Source: Lactuca virosa (lineage: Eukaryota > Streptophyta > Magnoliopsida > Asterales > Asteraceae). Taken from it: a stretch of 64,000 bases of DNA. The first letter of the stretch is position 1. Each line of letters opens with the position of its first letter. Under the pieces are notes generated by a model. It made no database searches. It was not told where the DNA came from and saw nothing but the letters and a program-made list of their open reading frames with translations. The stretch covers positions 36,167,972 to 36,231,971 of the forward strand of contig CAKMRJ010003334.1 in NCBI GenBank assembly GCA_928212115.1, given 5' to 3'. Position numbers and translations under genes: made by a program. Of the stretch, positions 10,615 to 22,895 are shown piece after piece.

Positions 10615-10681
10615 GTATGTTTCTATCCTTTATCTCGTTTTCTATATCTGTTGTAAGCTTATCTGTTCTACCTGTGATTAG
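10615..10681 (+). other. 67-nt intron-like insertion between gag and protease
   Basis: Starts GTATGT and ends TGATTAG followed by GT, with a pyrimidine-rich 3' part. The gag frame before it and the protease frame after it differ by one base; excising exactly 10615-10681 joins them in register at a glycine codon. GGTATGTTT (10614-10622) and GGTACGTTT (10681-10689) form a 9-bp near-direct repeat around it, as expected if the segment entered with a target duplication. Read through without splicing, the gag frame ends at TGA 10722. Confidence 0.6.
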
Positions 10682-11160
10682 GTACGTTTTTAGTGAACTC
10701 CTTGCCTGCTTTGGTCTTATTTGACTAGGGGGCGAGTCGGTCCTTCGTATCTCAGTCTTTTAGTAGAGAGTTCAGTGCGCCAGTGGGCGAGTTAGAGTGT
10801 CCGTTGCGAGTTTCTATCGCCAACGAACACGGGGTTTCTGCTTCTTCAGTTTATCGAGGGTGTGACTTGGAGATTTTCAGGGTGTCCTTTCCGATAGATT
10901 TGATTCCGATCCCCATGGGGGAGGTGTGCGTGATTGTGGACATGGATTGGCTCAGTCGGTTCGGTGCTATGATTGATTGCGAGGGCCAGCGAGTGGTAGT
11001 TCGAACCCCAAGTGGGGGAGAACTGATTGTATATGGCGAGGGCACCAGAGTAGGATCAGGGTTTTGTTCAGCTGCCAGGGCTCGGTAGTACATTCAGCAC
11101 GGGTGTGCGGGTTATCTAGCGTATGTGGTAGATACGCGAGTCAGGGATCAGATTTCGGTT
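10682..11160 (+). pseudogene. Tekay aspartic protease region (disabled)
   Basis: Retropepsin that would cut the polyprotein. The catalytic D-S/T-G motif is seen as D-stop-G-A: TAG at 10726-10728 replaces the serine/threonine codon. The domain continues with SRSFVSQSF and the IDLIPIPMGE...DWLSRF stretch characteristic of chromovirus proteases (10783-11085). A second TAG lies at 11086-11088. The linker then leads into RT. Confidence 0.85.
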
Positions 11161-12520
11161 TCCGATGTATCGGTGGTTAGGGAGTTTGCAGATGTGTTTC
11201 TGGAGGAGTCGCCAGGGATACCTCCGGAGAGGCAGGTCGAGTTCAGGATCGACCTGGTGCCAGGCGCGGCCCCTATCGCTAAGGCGCCGTACCGATTGGC
11301 ACCATTCAGAGATGCAGGAGCTGTCGTCGCAGCTACAGGAACTGTTGGGCAAGCAGTTCATTCGACCTAGCAGTTCTCCATGGGGAGCGCCGATTCTTTT
11401 TGTCCGGAAGAAGGACGGTTCGCACCGGATGTGTATTGATTACCGAGAGTTGAATAAGTTAACGGTGAAGAACCGTTACCCACTCCCGAGGATAGACGAT
11501 CTCTTCGATCAGTTGCAGGGCGCATCTTGGTTTTCCAAGATAGACTTGAGGTCTGGGTATCATCAGGTCAGGGTCAGAGAGGAGGACGTGGAGAAGACCG
11601 CGTTCCGAACTCGTTATGGACATTACGAGTTCGTGGTGATGCCGTTTGGGCTCACCAACGCGCCAGCAGTGTTCATGGACCTGATGAATCGGGTCTGCAG
11701 ACCGATGCTTGATCGCTCGGTCATAGTGTTTATAGATGATATCTTGGTGTATTCCAAGACCCAAGAGCAGCATGAGGAGCATCTGCGAGAGCTGTTGGGA
11801 GTTCTGAGACGAGAACGGCTGTACGCCAAGTTCTCTAAGTGTGAGTTTTGGTTACGAGAGGTCCAGTTCCTCGGACATCTCGTTAACCAGGAGGGGATTT
11901 TGGTCGATCCGGCCAAAATCAAGGCGGTTATGCAGTGGGAGATTCCGAAATCTCCCTCGGATATTAGGAGTTTTCTGGGATTGGCAGGGTACTACCGGAG
12001 GTTCATACAGGATTTCTCCAAGATTGCAGTACCCCTCACTCGTCTGACGAGGAAGGGGGTGGATTTCAGGTGGGGTCCCGAGCAGCAGAGGGCGTTTGAG
12101 ACCCTCCGTCAGCGTTTGTGTGAGGCACCAGTCTTGACACTCCCGGAGGGAGTTGAGGATTTTGTGGTGTTCTGTGATGCATCCATCACAGGTTTAGGGG
12201 AGGTCCTAATGCAGAGAGGACGAGTGATAGCCTACTCATCGCGGCAGCTGAAGCCGCATGAGACGAGATACCCTACGCATGACTTGGAGCTGGGGGCGGT
12301 GGTGTTCGCCCTCAAGATATGGAGACATTACCTCTATGGGGACCGATGTACCATTTACACGGATCACAAGAGCTTGAGACATATCATGGATCAGCCGAAC
12401 ATGAACATGAGGTAGCGCAGGTGGCTGGATGTAGTCAAGGACTACGATTGCGAGATCCTTTACCACCCTGGTAAAGCGAATGTGGTTGCGGATGCTTTGA
12501 GCCGCAAGTCGGCTGGGTCT
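11161..12520 (+). pseudogene. Tekay reverse transcriptase and RNase H (disabled)
   Basis: RT copies the element RNA and RNase H removes it. The RT core is open from about 11310 to 12415: [29 protein letters not shown] and the catalytic FIDDILVYS (about 11728-11754) are intact. RNase H follows, with [18 protein letters not shown] and YTDHKSL. Lesions: a one-base insertion at about 11304 before the RT core, and TAG at 12413 in the RNase H C-terminal part (CAG expected). The tether CEILYHPGKANVVADALSR lies at 12450-12508. Confidence 0.9.
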
Positions 12521-13570
12521 TCCATCCCCGCGGTATGTATGAGGATAGCGGTGGATTCTCAGCTTGTGAGTTTGATCAGAGATGCCCAGGTGGAGGGCAT
12601 GCGACCAGAGAATTGGAAGCTGGAGAGGATCAAGGGTGAGAATACCCGGTTCGTGCAGGATAGTCAGGGACTATTGACCCGATGTGGTCGGGTTTGGATT
12701 CCGATGTCTGGTGGGGTTAGGCAGACGGTCATGGAGGAGGCACATAAGTCTCATTTCTCTATTCACCCGGGGCCACCAAGATGTACCGGGATTTGAGTCT
12801 GAGCTATTGGTGGCCGTGCATGAAGCGAGAGATCGCTTGGTACGTCGAGAGGTGCTTGACCTGTAGGATGGTCAAGGCCGAGCATCAGAGGCCGCATGGA
12901 AAGCTGCAGCCTCTAGAGATTCCCATGTGGAAATGGGAACAAATCACGATGGATTTTATTACCAAGTTGCCGAGGACGGCGAAGGGGTTTGATGCTATAT
13001 GGGTCATCGTGGATCGATTGACCAAGAGTGCCCATTTCTTGGCTATACGGGAGAGCTCATCGGCCGAGAAATTGACCGAAGTGTACGTTCGCGAGATCGT
13101 GTCTCGCCATGGGGTTCCCGTTTCCATTGTCTCTGATCGGGATGTCAGGTTTACCTCCCGCTTCTGGCAAAAGTTTCACGAGGAGCTGGGCACGCGGTTG
13201 GACTTCAGCACAACATTCCACCCGCAGACAGACGGCCAGAGCGAGCGAACTATTCAGACCCTCGAGGACATGTTGAGGGCGTGTGTCATTGATTTCGGTG
13301 GGAGTTGGAATTCTCACCTACCGCTTGCGGAGTTCGCCTACAACAACAGTTATCATTCTAGCCTTGGTGCCCCGCCATTCGAGCTGTTGTACGGGCGGAG
13401 ATGTCGCACCCCGGTTTGTTGGGGCGAGGTTGGCCATAGGGTGATGGGTAGGACGGAGGTGGTCTTGCAGACTACCGAGAAGATTCAACAGATTAGGCAG
13501 CGGCTGCAGACCGCTCAGAGTCGGCAGAAGAGTTACGCCGACCGGCGCCGCTCCGAGTTAGAGTTTTAGG
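12521..13570 (+). pseudogene. Tekay integrase (disabled)
   Basis: Integrase would insert the cDNA. The HHCC zinc domain spans about 12740-12880 (H...H, then C-x2-C in CLTCRMVK). The catalytic core has D in MDFITKLP, D in SDRDVRF and E in the QSERTIQTLED stretch (about 12950-13270), so the D,D35E triad is present. A one-base loss at about 12770 breaks the zinc domain, and TAG at 13567 separates the core from the C-terminal domain. Confidence 0.9.
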
Positions 13571-14014
13571 TCGGTGACATGGTACTCCTGAAGGTCTCTC
13601 CCTGGAAAGGCGTGATCCGCTTCAGGAAGAGGGGAAAATTGGGTCCCCGATATATTGGGCCATTCAGGATCATTGCCAGGGTTGGCAAGGTGGCTTACAG
13701 ACTAGAGCTGCCGGAGGAGCTTAGTCGGATACACAACACTTTCTATGTTTCGCAGCTGCGAAAGTGCATTATGGATCCAGAGGAGGTGGTGCCACTGGAT
13801 GACATTCAGGTTGATGAACGTCTGAATTACGTAGAGAGGCCTGTGGCCATACTGGAGAAAAAGATGAAGATTCAGAGGAATAAGGAGATACCTTTGGTGA
13901 AAGTACAATGAGAGCATCGGAGGGGGGTCCAAGTGGACGTGGGAGACGGAAGCTGAAATGCGGGAGCATTACCCGGAGTTATTCGCTGCAGCAGACTTCG
14001 AGGACGAAGTCTAG
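13571..14014 (+). pseudogene. integrase C-terminus and chromodomain-like tail
   Basis: GDMVLLKVSPWKG and the GPF-type motif (LGPRYIGPFRII) mark the integrase C-terminal domain. After about 13830 comes a chromodomain-like module with the V-x-V-x-W pattern interrupted by TGA at 13909 (a TGG by position), and a further frame change in a G run at 13920-13926. The tail ends EDEV-stop at 14012-14014. Chromodomain tails direct chromoviruses to heterochromatin, and their presence places this element in the Tekay/Del group. Confidence 0.8.
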
Positions 14015-14016
14015 TT

Positions 14017-14031
14017 CAAGTGGGGGAGAAT
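14017..14031 (+). other. polypurine tract
   Basis: CAAGTGGGGGAGAAT immediately before the 3' LTR, the plus-strand priming site. Confidence 0.9.
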
Positions 14032-15925
14032 TGTAACGCCCCGATTCTCAGGTATTGATTTAATGTGTGAGTTTCTTGATTTCAAGGGCTACTCGACGAT
14101 TTGATTGCCCTACTCGTCGAGTAGCAGCGGGATGATCCATGTATTTTAATGACCTACTCGCCGAGTCCAAGAAGGGACTCGACGAGTAGGAGCTGGCAGA
14201 TGAAACCCTAAATCTCGGGGTTTTGCACCCTATTTAAAGGATCATTGGCCTCCCCCAGCCTCCCCTTTTACTGTTTCTTGTCCCTCTCAAACCCTAATCG
14301 AGTGTGTGTGTTCCATTTGTGTATTTTGAGCTTGGAAGAGGATGTTGTGGTGAAGGGAGCTTGGAGAGCAAGTATTCAGAAGCAAGGAGCTTGTGGGATC
14401 TGAAATCTACCTTATTGGGCATCTTCTGGAAGGTATAATCGTTACCCTGATCTCATTTCATTCTAGATCCCCTCCTTGGTAAATTCTAGGGTTTTCATGG
14501 TATGATGGGAAGCTATTCTTGTGTGCAAACAAAGATCTGAAGTTGTAACTTCAGAACTGAGCTCCCTTGGGCTTCTTAGTCCATAAAGTTTCCAGCTTGT
14601 GCAAGAATGAGACTCTCCCAAGATGCAAAGCTCCATTGGAAGCTTAGATTGGTCATTTAGGGCCTTTAGAGCCTTGCATGTGCGTAAAGTTTGCAACTTT
14701 ACGTGATAAACATGCCTTAGAAGCTTGGATCTGTAATCTGGGACCTTTCCATGGCTTAAAAAGCGTCTGCATGGATGAAGGTCTGCAAGGACTCGGCGAG
14801 TTGGAGGAACAACTCGTCGAGCCCGTTGAAGATGGCCACGAACTCGACGAGTTGGATGAACAACTCGGCGAGTCCGTTGAAGATTGCCTTGAACTCGACG
14901 AGTTGTTCGAAGACTCGGCGAGTCGGCTAGGGTTTCTCCCAATTCTTGGACACGTATGAACTCGGCGAGTTAAAGGGGAACTCGACGAGCCAATCAAGGA
15001 TTTCACGATTTCTCGAGTTCAGGAAGGACTCGACGAGTCGGTGAACTGCACTCGACGAGTCGAGTCAACATGGACTGTTAACTTTGACTGTGGACTTTGA
15101 CTTGGACCAATGGTTGACCAGTTGACTTCTGAGGGTATTCTGGTAATTTGGAGATTTATGAAAAAGGGGTTTTATGGTAATTATAGGTGGTGGAGTTCGT
15201 GTTGGCGATCCGGGAGTTGAGCTTTCTAGTTTCAGACGACAGTTGCAAGGTGAGTTATCCTCAAAATACTAAGGGGTCTAAGGCACCAAGGCCGGCCCAT
15301 TGGATATGTTATCCTAGCAGTTTTAGATGTTGAGTACGAGTTAGTGTTGCATACTAGTGGTTATGCCAGTGAGGTAGACCTGTAGGACTACCTGTGATGT
15401 TATATGATTATTGCATGCTCAGTGGTTATGTTATGTGTTGTTATATGGGATGGGTTGAGGTTGTACTGCTTCGTGCGGTAGCCAACAAACCCTAGGAGCA
15501 TTCCAGTTACGGGCTAAGGGAGACTCGTACTGTGGGCTTAGGAGCATTCCAGTTACGGGCTAAGGGAGACTCGTACTGTGGGCTTGTGGGTATTACAGTC
15601 TGTAGGGCTGTGGACCCGTTATGTGCTGTTCTATTCAGGTTGTTATGATATGTTATTGCTGACATGGTTATGTGGACTGTATGTGTATCGGTATTTGGGG
15701 GAGGGGGTAACTCACTAAGCTTTCGAGCTTACAGTTTCAGTTTATTGTTTCAGGTACCTCAGGGGATTGCGGCAAGGCGAAGGCATGATCGTACAGCTCC
15801 TCATATTATGTTTATGTTTCTGGGAATACTCTGATAAATAATATTTTGAAAACAAAGTTGTAATGTTTTGATGAACTTGACATGTTTTAAAAGTTTATAT
15901 TGGTTTGAAATTTTTGGGTGTTACG
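14032..15925 (+). repeat. 3' LTR of the Tekay element
   Basis: Same content as the 5' LTR, 1894 bp. Its last base is G where the 5' LTR has A (GTTACG instead of GTTACA), followed by the TTGAG duplication. About 38 single-base or small indel differences from the 5' LTR were counted by eye. Confidence 0.95.
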
Positions 15926-15930
15926 TTGAG

Positions 15931-18900
15931 CATACTAGATCTTTCATTCTCCCACTTACGCAAGATTCATATTAGACTGTTGTAGACAGTAGTGAACGTC
16001 TAGCAACATTTCACTGCCCCCATCAACATACGACTTTGTTCCATTCTATCAACGCCCAATTCCCAAAAATCTCCAAGCTACAGTTGGTATATAAGGTAAG
16101 TTTATCGGTTATCCTTTTTTCATAAACATCATGTTAAACATGAGATACAAATTATAATCAATCTCATATGGTGTTCAATGTTTGGTAAGGCGCCTTAGAT
16201 GTCTAACTCTCAACATATAAGAGGAACAAATCCCATCTTGACTACATAAGCCTCTTGCATAGTTCATACCATACCTGAAAATGGATTTTATAACTGCCCG
16301 GTTAAGGACCAACATTTGACCATATCAAAGCGTAGTACTCCCTACACTTAAGTCCCACTATGTATCTCAGGTGTTAAGGATACAGAGATAGTACCTTTTA
16401 ATCAAGTATCATTCATGATAGTGATCCATGAGATGATCTTGATGTGGGTCAGTTCAATACTAGTTCTTTGACAAGTACCTATGGAACTTGTTTACAACCC
16501 ATTGCCTAACTTCATCCAGTGAAAGTCAACCAATCCAATCTATATTAGTCTTACTTCATAATTGCTCCAATAATTATAACCGACTATGAACATTTAGAAT
16601 AATAAGATATTTCATGGATTAAACATGTTAATATAGAACACAACAAGTATTAATGTTATGATGATATCCCAGTATATCAAAACACTATATAACAATGGTT
16701 GTTATAATGTTTCAATATCCAAATACTAAATCCAAATCAAAATCCCATATCTAGAATAATAAAGTCTTATAGTTGAAGTGTGACCATTCATACTTATCTT
16801 AAAAGAATGACTTTATTAATGGGTTCGACTAAACTTAATTTGTGTGAATTCTATAAATACTATCATCTCCATATTTGACTTTAATCTTGGCATAGTTAAA
16901 TATATTGGAGTATATAATTGGTGTTCTTTCATGACATAGAGTCTCTTAGCTCGATTAAGTATACTCTCGAAGTCATTAAGATTTCTATGTGATCCTTGAA
17001 TGGCATAAATCAACATAGTTTTTCAATGAACTCATTCATCCAATCATATTAGATTTCAACTTATAAAGGAGTGTATTCTTATTTTGTAGTATATTGTGTC
17101 ATTTTGTTTTGGTTGGACCTTACTCCAACAAAACTTACTATTCATCCCATAATGAAGTCATAATATAATTATAGTTCATAATTATATATATTTTTAGAAA
17201 TTATAATCTCATGTAGCTCTTTACATAAAGATTTTATTCTAAACTAATTGTCTTATATACATTCTCTTAGTTCTTCTAAAGTACTCTTAGAATGTTCTTA
17301 CGGTCATCGGTGACTTAACAATGTATTCAATTGGTATATTATGATATGCTCATAGCATGATCATATACCAAGTCTCATTCATAATATGGCATAAATGATG
17401 GATTCATTTGCCAAGAAAATAGAATATAAATCATTTCAGCTAGTTCAAACTTATGAGCAATTTTCTTTTGAGGCTGGCTCAAAACTTAGTGCCATGTGAC
17501 AATACCAAGATTCCTCCAAAGGAATTTTGTATCTTGATCCATTTCAAGATATTGTCCATATATGCATAAAGATATAAAACTTTTAACATTCATTTTATCT
17601 ATCTTTATAGATTTTACATTCCAAGAATGTATCTTTTCCTTTCTAAGTCTTTCATTTTAGAAACACATTCCAAGTCAAAGCGAAAAGGCCTAGCATGGTC
17701 AGAATGTAATTTCTTATGATTAAGTATGTCTCATTCATACAAGATTAGGAATATCACTATGCTCCCACTAGTTCTTAAGAAACATACATATTCTATTCAT
17801 TTTGATATAAAAACATACCTTGTGGTATTATATTAAAATGATGATTGCAAAATTGAGATGTTTTCTTTATACCTACAAGTAGATCTCAAGCGTTACACAT
17901 GTTTTTAGGATAACATGGATTAAGAAAACTGACAGGCTAATCTATATAGATATCTTCCAGTAGATGTCTATTAAGAAAAACGGTCTTTCTTGAAATCTAT
18001 TTGTTATATCTCATATTGAGAATATGAATTTATAGTAAACAATACCCTTGTTGAGCTTGTCATAGCTACTTGTGAAAAAGGTTTGATCGCAGTCAATGTC
18101 ATGAGTATGATAAGAACCACAGTCAATGACATGAGTATGAGAAAATCCTTTTATTACAAGTCTTGCTTTAAATGTGTATAGTTATCCATGTAATGCATTC
18201 TTTCTAGAAGAATCACTTACTCCTTCTAGCCTTGTTATAGAGAAGAACTTCAATCGATACCATACTTGATTATCATCATACATGGATTACATCTCATGTT
18301 CACGACACAAAGTCATTAATCAGAATCGAGATCATACATAGCATCTTGGTATTTGATGGCTTTGCTAGAAACCATCAATAAAAGATCATCAATGAGAGGT
18401 TCCACATTTCTCAAGTCATAGATGATTTTTACCACTAAAGTGAACAATTTGTGTTTGTGAATAGCTCTTAATCAAGTTTAACAATCCTTGTTAAATCTAC
18501 TGCCAACTGTAACTACATCAGGTTATGGTTCTTGAGTTGCTTCAAGTTCCATGTATCTCCCACTTGCTTTGTCATTAGAAGCTTACTTTCTACTAACTCA
18601 GCTATCAGAGGGATAAGAAAACTTATTCTTGGTGGGTTTGCATAAAGTAATATAAGCCACACTTAGAGTGTTATACAAATATGCATTTATTAGATTTGGG
18701 TTTAAAATCTTTAGTCTAATATAGGCTTTAACTCCATAAAATGTTTAATACGATAGGATGGAGCCTTTCCATACAAAATCTTATGAAGAAAATGTTATAT
18801 CTACTAGCTTTTTGGTGTTTGTACTCAAGGTACAATTGATAGTGTTCTAGGTGTTATGCCAAGGAAATAAAAGGAGGACATTTCTACCGATTAGAAAGAA

Positions 18901-19015
18901 AATCATACCAAGTAAGATTTAATTCATCATTTATTATCACTAAGGCCTTAGATAGGTCTTACCGGTTTGTATTTCAACTATATATAAAAAACCTTTAACA
19001 AATATTTCACAATTA
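15931..19015 (-). mobile_element. 3' half of a decayed Copia-like element
   Basis: On the minus strand, faint Copia pol signals survive. An integrase-end/linker stretch lies near 18560-18720. Near 17935-18010 a frame-shifted RT motif equivalent to 'K-T-x-F-L-N-x-x-L-x-E-D-I-Y' is readable. The long AT-rich tail (about 15960-17000) resembles the post-RNase H untranslated region of the Copia at 49554-57250 in style, including a polypurine-like AAGTGGGAGAATG at its end. No frame is intact. The Tekay insertion splits its left end and the 19016-29835 element its right end. It may be the same element as the gag at 30095-30751, but the distance between them is too short for a full protease-integrase, so a deletion or two elements must be assumed. 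Confidence 0.5.
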
Positions 19016-19821
19016 TGATGGGTTTTGAGCACTACAACATTCCTATGGTGTACATGAAAACCCTAAAGCTTTGGATCTAGTTTGTCTAATGAATATGCAA
19101 TAATCATCCAAAGCCATAAACCCTAGATCTAGCATGTGATAATCAAATAACATATGAATTAGGGTTTAGATCTTACCTTGATTGTTGTGTTGCAATAACA
19201 ATCTCAATTCCTTCTTGTAATTGGATTCAGAAAGCTTAGTGTCACAAGTGTCACACCTCTAATGGAGTCACAAACACCATAAGCAATAAGGATGAAGAAG
19301 GAGGAGAGAGAGGGCACCAAAAACGTTTGGAAACCCTAAGGAATCAGTTAGCCGCGTTTTTGGTGCCCTAGGGGTCCTTAAATATGTGAGGCTATTAGGG
19401 TTTTGAACTAGGAAACCCTAATCTGACTGCTTATGCCCTAAGCAGCCCATGGACTCCTCCTTTAGAGGCCTTGGACGAATTCTAATGGGTTTCCCCATAG
19501 ATTTTGTCTACTCCATCCTCTATGGAGTCCATTAGCCCAATATCTAACTATGACACAATTGACAGTTCTAGTACCCATTATTTAATTAATGTCTTTTAGC
19601 CACAAAATTAATTCTGATTAATTCTTGACAAATATTAATGAAATAATATGATTTATCTCTTAATATATTATTCATATAATATATTAATAAATCATAATTA
19701 ATCTCATTCTCCACAAATCATCATATTAAGTTGCTTTGGTGAAGGCAACCCAAAAGGACCATGCTCGCAATCGGGTCAAGTACATACCAATATAGTTATG
19801 GGCTTAGACACTAATCCAACA
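19016..19821 (-). repeat. 3' LTR of the gag-only Copia element
   Basis: Minus strand TGTTGGATTAGTG...CCATCA. It carries a TATTTAAGG-type TATA box (minus, near 19385) and a perfect splice donor AAG|GTAAGAT (minus, near 19175). Confidence 0.9.
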
Positions 19822-22800
19822 GTTTCCCACTTGGATAAGTCTAATAACTATTCTGCGTATGACTTCAGATCCTGATCAGCAATCGTAGCTTTCAAAAGCC
19901 GCTGTCAACTCTGATCTTATCAGATACGCGTCCTTTAGATAAGGGATCATATATTCCTCCATTCTAGATATCGTATAGACGTGAGACATGGATTGAAATC
20001 ATTCTCTCAGTCTATGTGTTGTTTCCCGATTTCCGATTTATGATAATTGACTAATTGAACAAATCAAATTAGCCCTGGCCCGGCCGAGCACTTTCGTTTG
20101 TCATCACTAAATCATCGAGGGGCCCACAGATATCGCTTTTATCCCACTTTGGGTAAAAGGAACAGATAAACTTCGATTCAATGCTCACTTGTACTTACTC
20201 ACCGAATCACACACAACAATATGTTTTATAACACCAAGTTACTGGTGCGTTTACATATTATCAATGTGTAACCGACTCGCAGGATACAACTCACACATCT
20301 CGGTTTCAAAAATATAAGATATTATCGTCTCACCAATTACTCGTGATAAAATCCATGAAGCGATCCAAGTGAGTGTGGGTTTAATCCAATGCTCAAATCA
20401 TATTCGTAAGCACTCATGAACGTTGCAGCAAACCTTTTCTATGTCTAATACACTTTTGACAATCTACAAACCAATCCATGACAATCTTCTTTCATACCTA
20501 CTTCCAAAGTATGAGCGACTGTGGAACGTTCGAATAATCTTATTATTCAGGAAGTCAAAACATGCAAATTGAAACACAAGAATAATACTAATCTTATATG
20601 GCCCCAAACTTTTGAGTATAAATAAAACACTTTTATTTAATCACCATATTGATTACTCATTATTTGTTGTTTCGGGTAATCAACTTCTTACTTGAATTAT
20701 AACGACAATTGTCCCATGCTCTTAGCATGCACACTATGTTTACTTATGGTCCTTACTTTGTGAAATAGTATAATTGAATAAAATTTTCAATCACACTCAT
20801 TTCATAATTCCCAATTCTTACCACAAGTGCGAGAATACCAAATTCTTGCCACTTATAGAATATGTTAGATTCTAAGATGTTATGCAACGGTCCTTTCGTA
20901 ATACCATAGCGCCAAAGTCATCAAGACTTTGCCAATGAAATTACAAAGTGCTCTATTGGAGATTGTTACAAGACAACTCCATAGTAATGAAGTCTCACAT
21001 TCAAAGTACATTCCTTTGAACATCGTTCTTGCATAAAGGTTTCTAATCTAGACATTGATTCTCGATATCCAACTCCCAATATGGAAACATTTCCATATTT
21101 GCCATATGACAACTCATTCTAAATAGAGTCTTATCTATTCATAATATTGTCAATATGGTTTATCCATGACTATACTTTTGACTGTCCACAAGTGACCAAT
21201 CCTTGGCGAACCTTAGATTGTCCTTGACAGTTATTTAAATATTTTAGTCAAACCCAGTTCTATTCCCTTTTTCCCTCTAAATGCCCTAGGCATTTGGAAA
21301 ATTTTAGAACGGTCGAATATTACAGCATATGCAATCGATCCTATATCCGAGGTGTATGGGATACGATTCATAATGAGATACGTGATACTTTACCAGTTTC
21401 TTGCTATAATATTGTCATAATATTTCTATTTGCCGTGTTCTCAAAATTCGAACTATGAAGAGGGATGTCGTAATCATAATCGAACTTTGAGAATGCAAAT
21501 AATAAATATATCCTTGACTAAATACAATTAAAATTTCTCGATCTAAGCTTTTAGATTGGAAACGAAGTATAACATTCTATCCCTTAATTATAGCAAAAAC
21601 AACTTTTCAACCCCTGCAACTTTGCAAAGTGAAACTTTTGTTTTTCTATAGTTAATATTGCCAACTTGCAATACTTAAAATAATAATAATCATGCTCCTA
21701 CTGACATGGTGATCATATCCATTCTAGCATAACATTTATACTCCCACTAGCTTTGACACGTATTTAGAAAACAGCTGGACTTCTAAAGGACAATACTAAT
21801 CGACTTTCCAAAGTTCATATTTCCAATACGATGTGCTTCGATAAGCCTTTATCTAAGCTTCTCAAATTCACACGCTTTTCCTTAGATAGCTCACATGTGT
21901 GTCTAAACTAATTCAGAACTTATATTACTAAGTCCCAAATGTTCAGACTAATTGCCAAATCTCACAATTCGAACTATGAAGAGGGATGCCGTAATCATAA
22001 TCGAATTTGAGAATGCAATTTACATAATCGCTATCTCCTTAATATCTCTCTTGGTGAAAGCGTTTCCTCACAATCATTTTCATGTAGGAGAGAAACCTTA
22101 TGACACTTAGATTTTATGGTGCATGTGTTCATATCCATGCAAATTTGTCATAAGCATAATCGTAAGATAATGTTTGTGACAAATTCATACTCTTATGGAC
22201 AAAACTTGTTCATACTTGATTTCTTGCCATCAAGGGTCCCACCATTGCTTCCAAGTTATTTAGCAGCTCACCTATGCCAGTCAATGAACTTTCATTGATC
22301 AAGGTGTTTGCCTTTATGCATTCAATTGAGAACTTGTAGAACTCATATGCATAATCACTCAACTGGATTGGCACAGAAATAAAATTTTGTCAACACGATA
22401 GGTTACAATCCTCAAGTCGTGTGCTAGTGTTTAATAGTTTTACTTCTTGATTTGTCCTTGAAACTTTTCAAGATCTTTAGACTCCCACTGACCTCTTGAC
22501 ATATAAGATTCTCTTATCAAGAAACATTTCTTGACAAAACAAATATTCAAGAGTCAGTGTGTGTCTATGCCAAGACAAAACTACGCACAATTTGGTACTA
22601 GTTGGTCTTTGTCTTATTCAAGACATCACAACTTACCAAAATGTGCAAGTGTAAGAACATTCCTACTTAAGATTATCTCACTCAATTCACAATCTTGGAG
22701 TATGACTCTAAGACTTGATATAGGAACGAAGTACGATACATCTTATTGACTTAACCATTTCTACAATTCACCATTCCTCTTCTTAGCCAAACTAGTGCAC

Positions 22801-22895
22801 TAAGGTATCCTTAGAGGATGAATTGTAATATGGTTCTTAAGACGATCATAAAACACGATACAAAAGTACTCTCCCTTCTACTTAGATTAGAGAAC
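19822..22895 (-). other. internal non-coding part of the gag-only element
   Basis: 19822-19834 is the polypurine tract (minus AAGTGGGAAAC). 19835-20560 matches the 3' untranslated part of the Copia at 55780-56450. The rest has no open frame. Two copies of a leader-type block with 'gaagagggatg(c/t)cgtaatcataatcgaa' lie at about 21446-21490 and 21964-22010. The same block occurs in the true leaders near 27500 (-) and 51570 (+), so leader-like sequence was duplicated into the place where pol should be. Confidence 0.6.

Larger units (their letters stand above)
6688..15925 (+). mobile_element. complete Ty3/Gypsy chromovirus (Tekay/Del-type), disabled
   Basis: 9.2 kb element with two long LTRs, tRNA-iMet-type PBS, gag, protease, RT-RNase H, integrase, C-terminal chromodomain-like tail and polypurine tract, all in the Ty3 order. 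It is flanked by TTGAG target duplications (6683-6687 and 15926-15930). LTRs differ at roughly 38 positions in about 1895 (about 2% by eye), so the insertion is recent. The coding part nonetheless has at least seven stop codons and four frame shifts. It sits inside an older Copia-like element. Confidence 0.95.

Noticed and set aside
11165..13911. A functional Gypsy polyprotein
   Set aside because: RT and integrase motifs are intact locally, but stops and frame shifts interrupt every junction.
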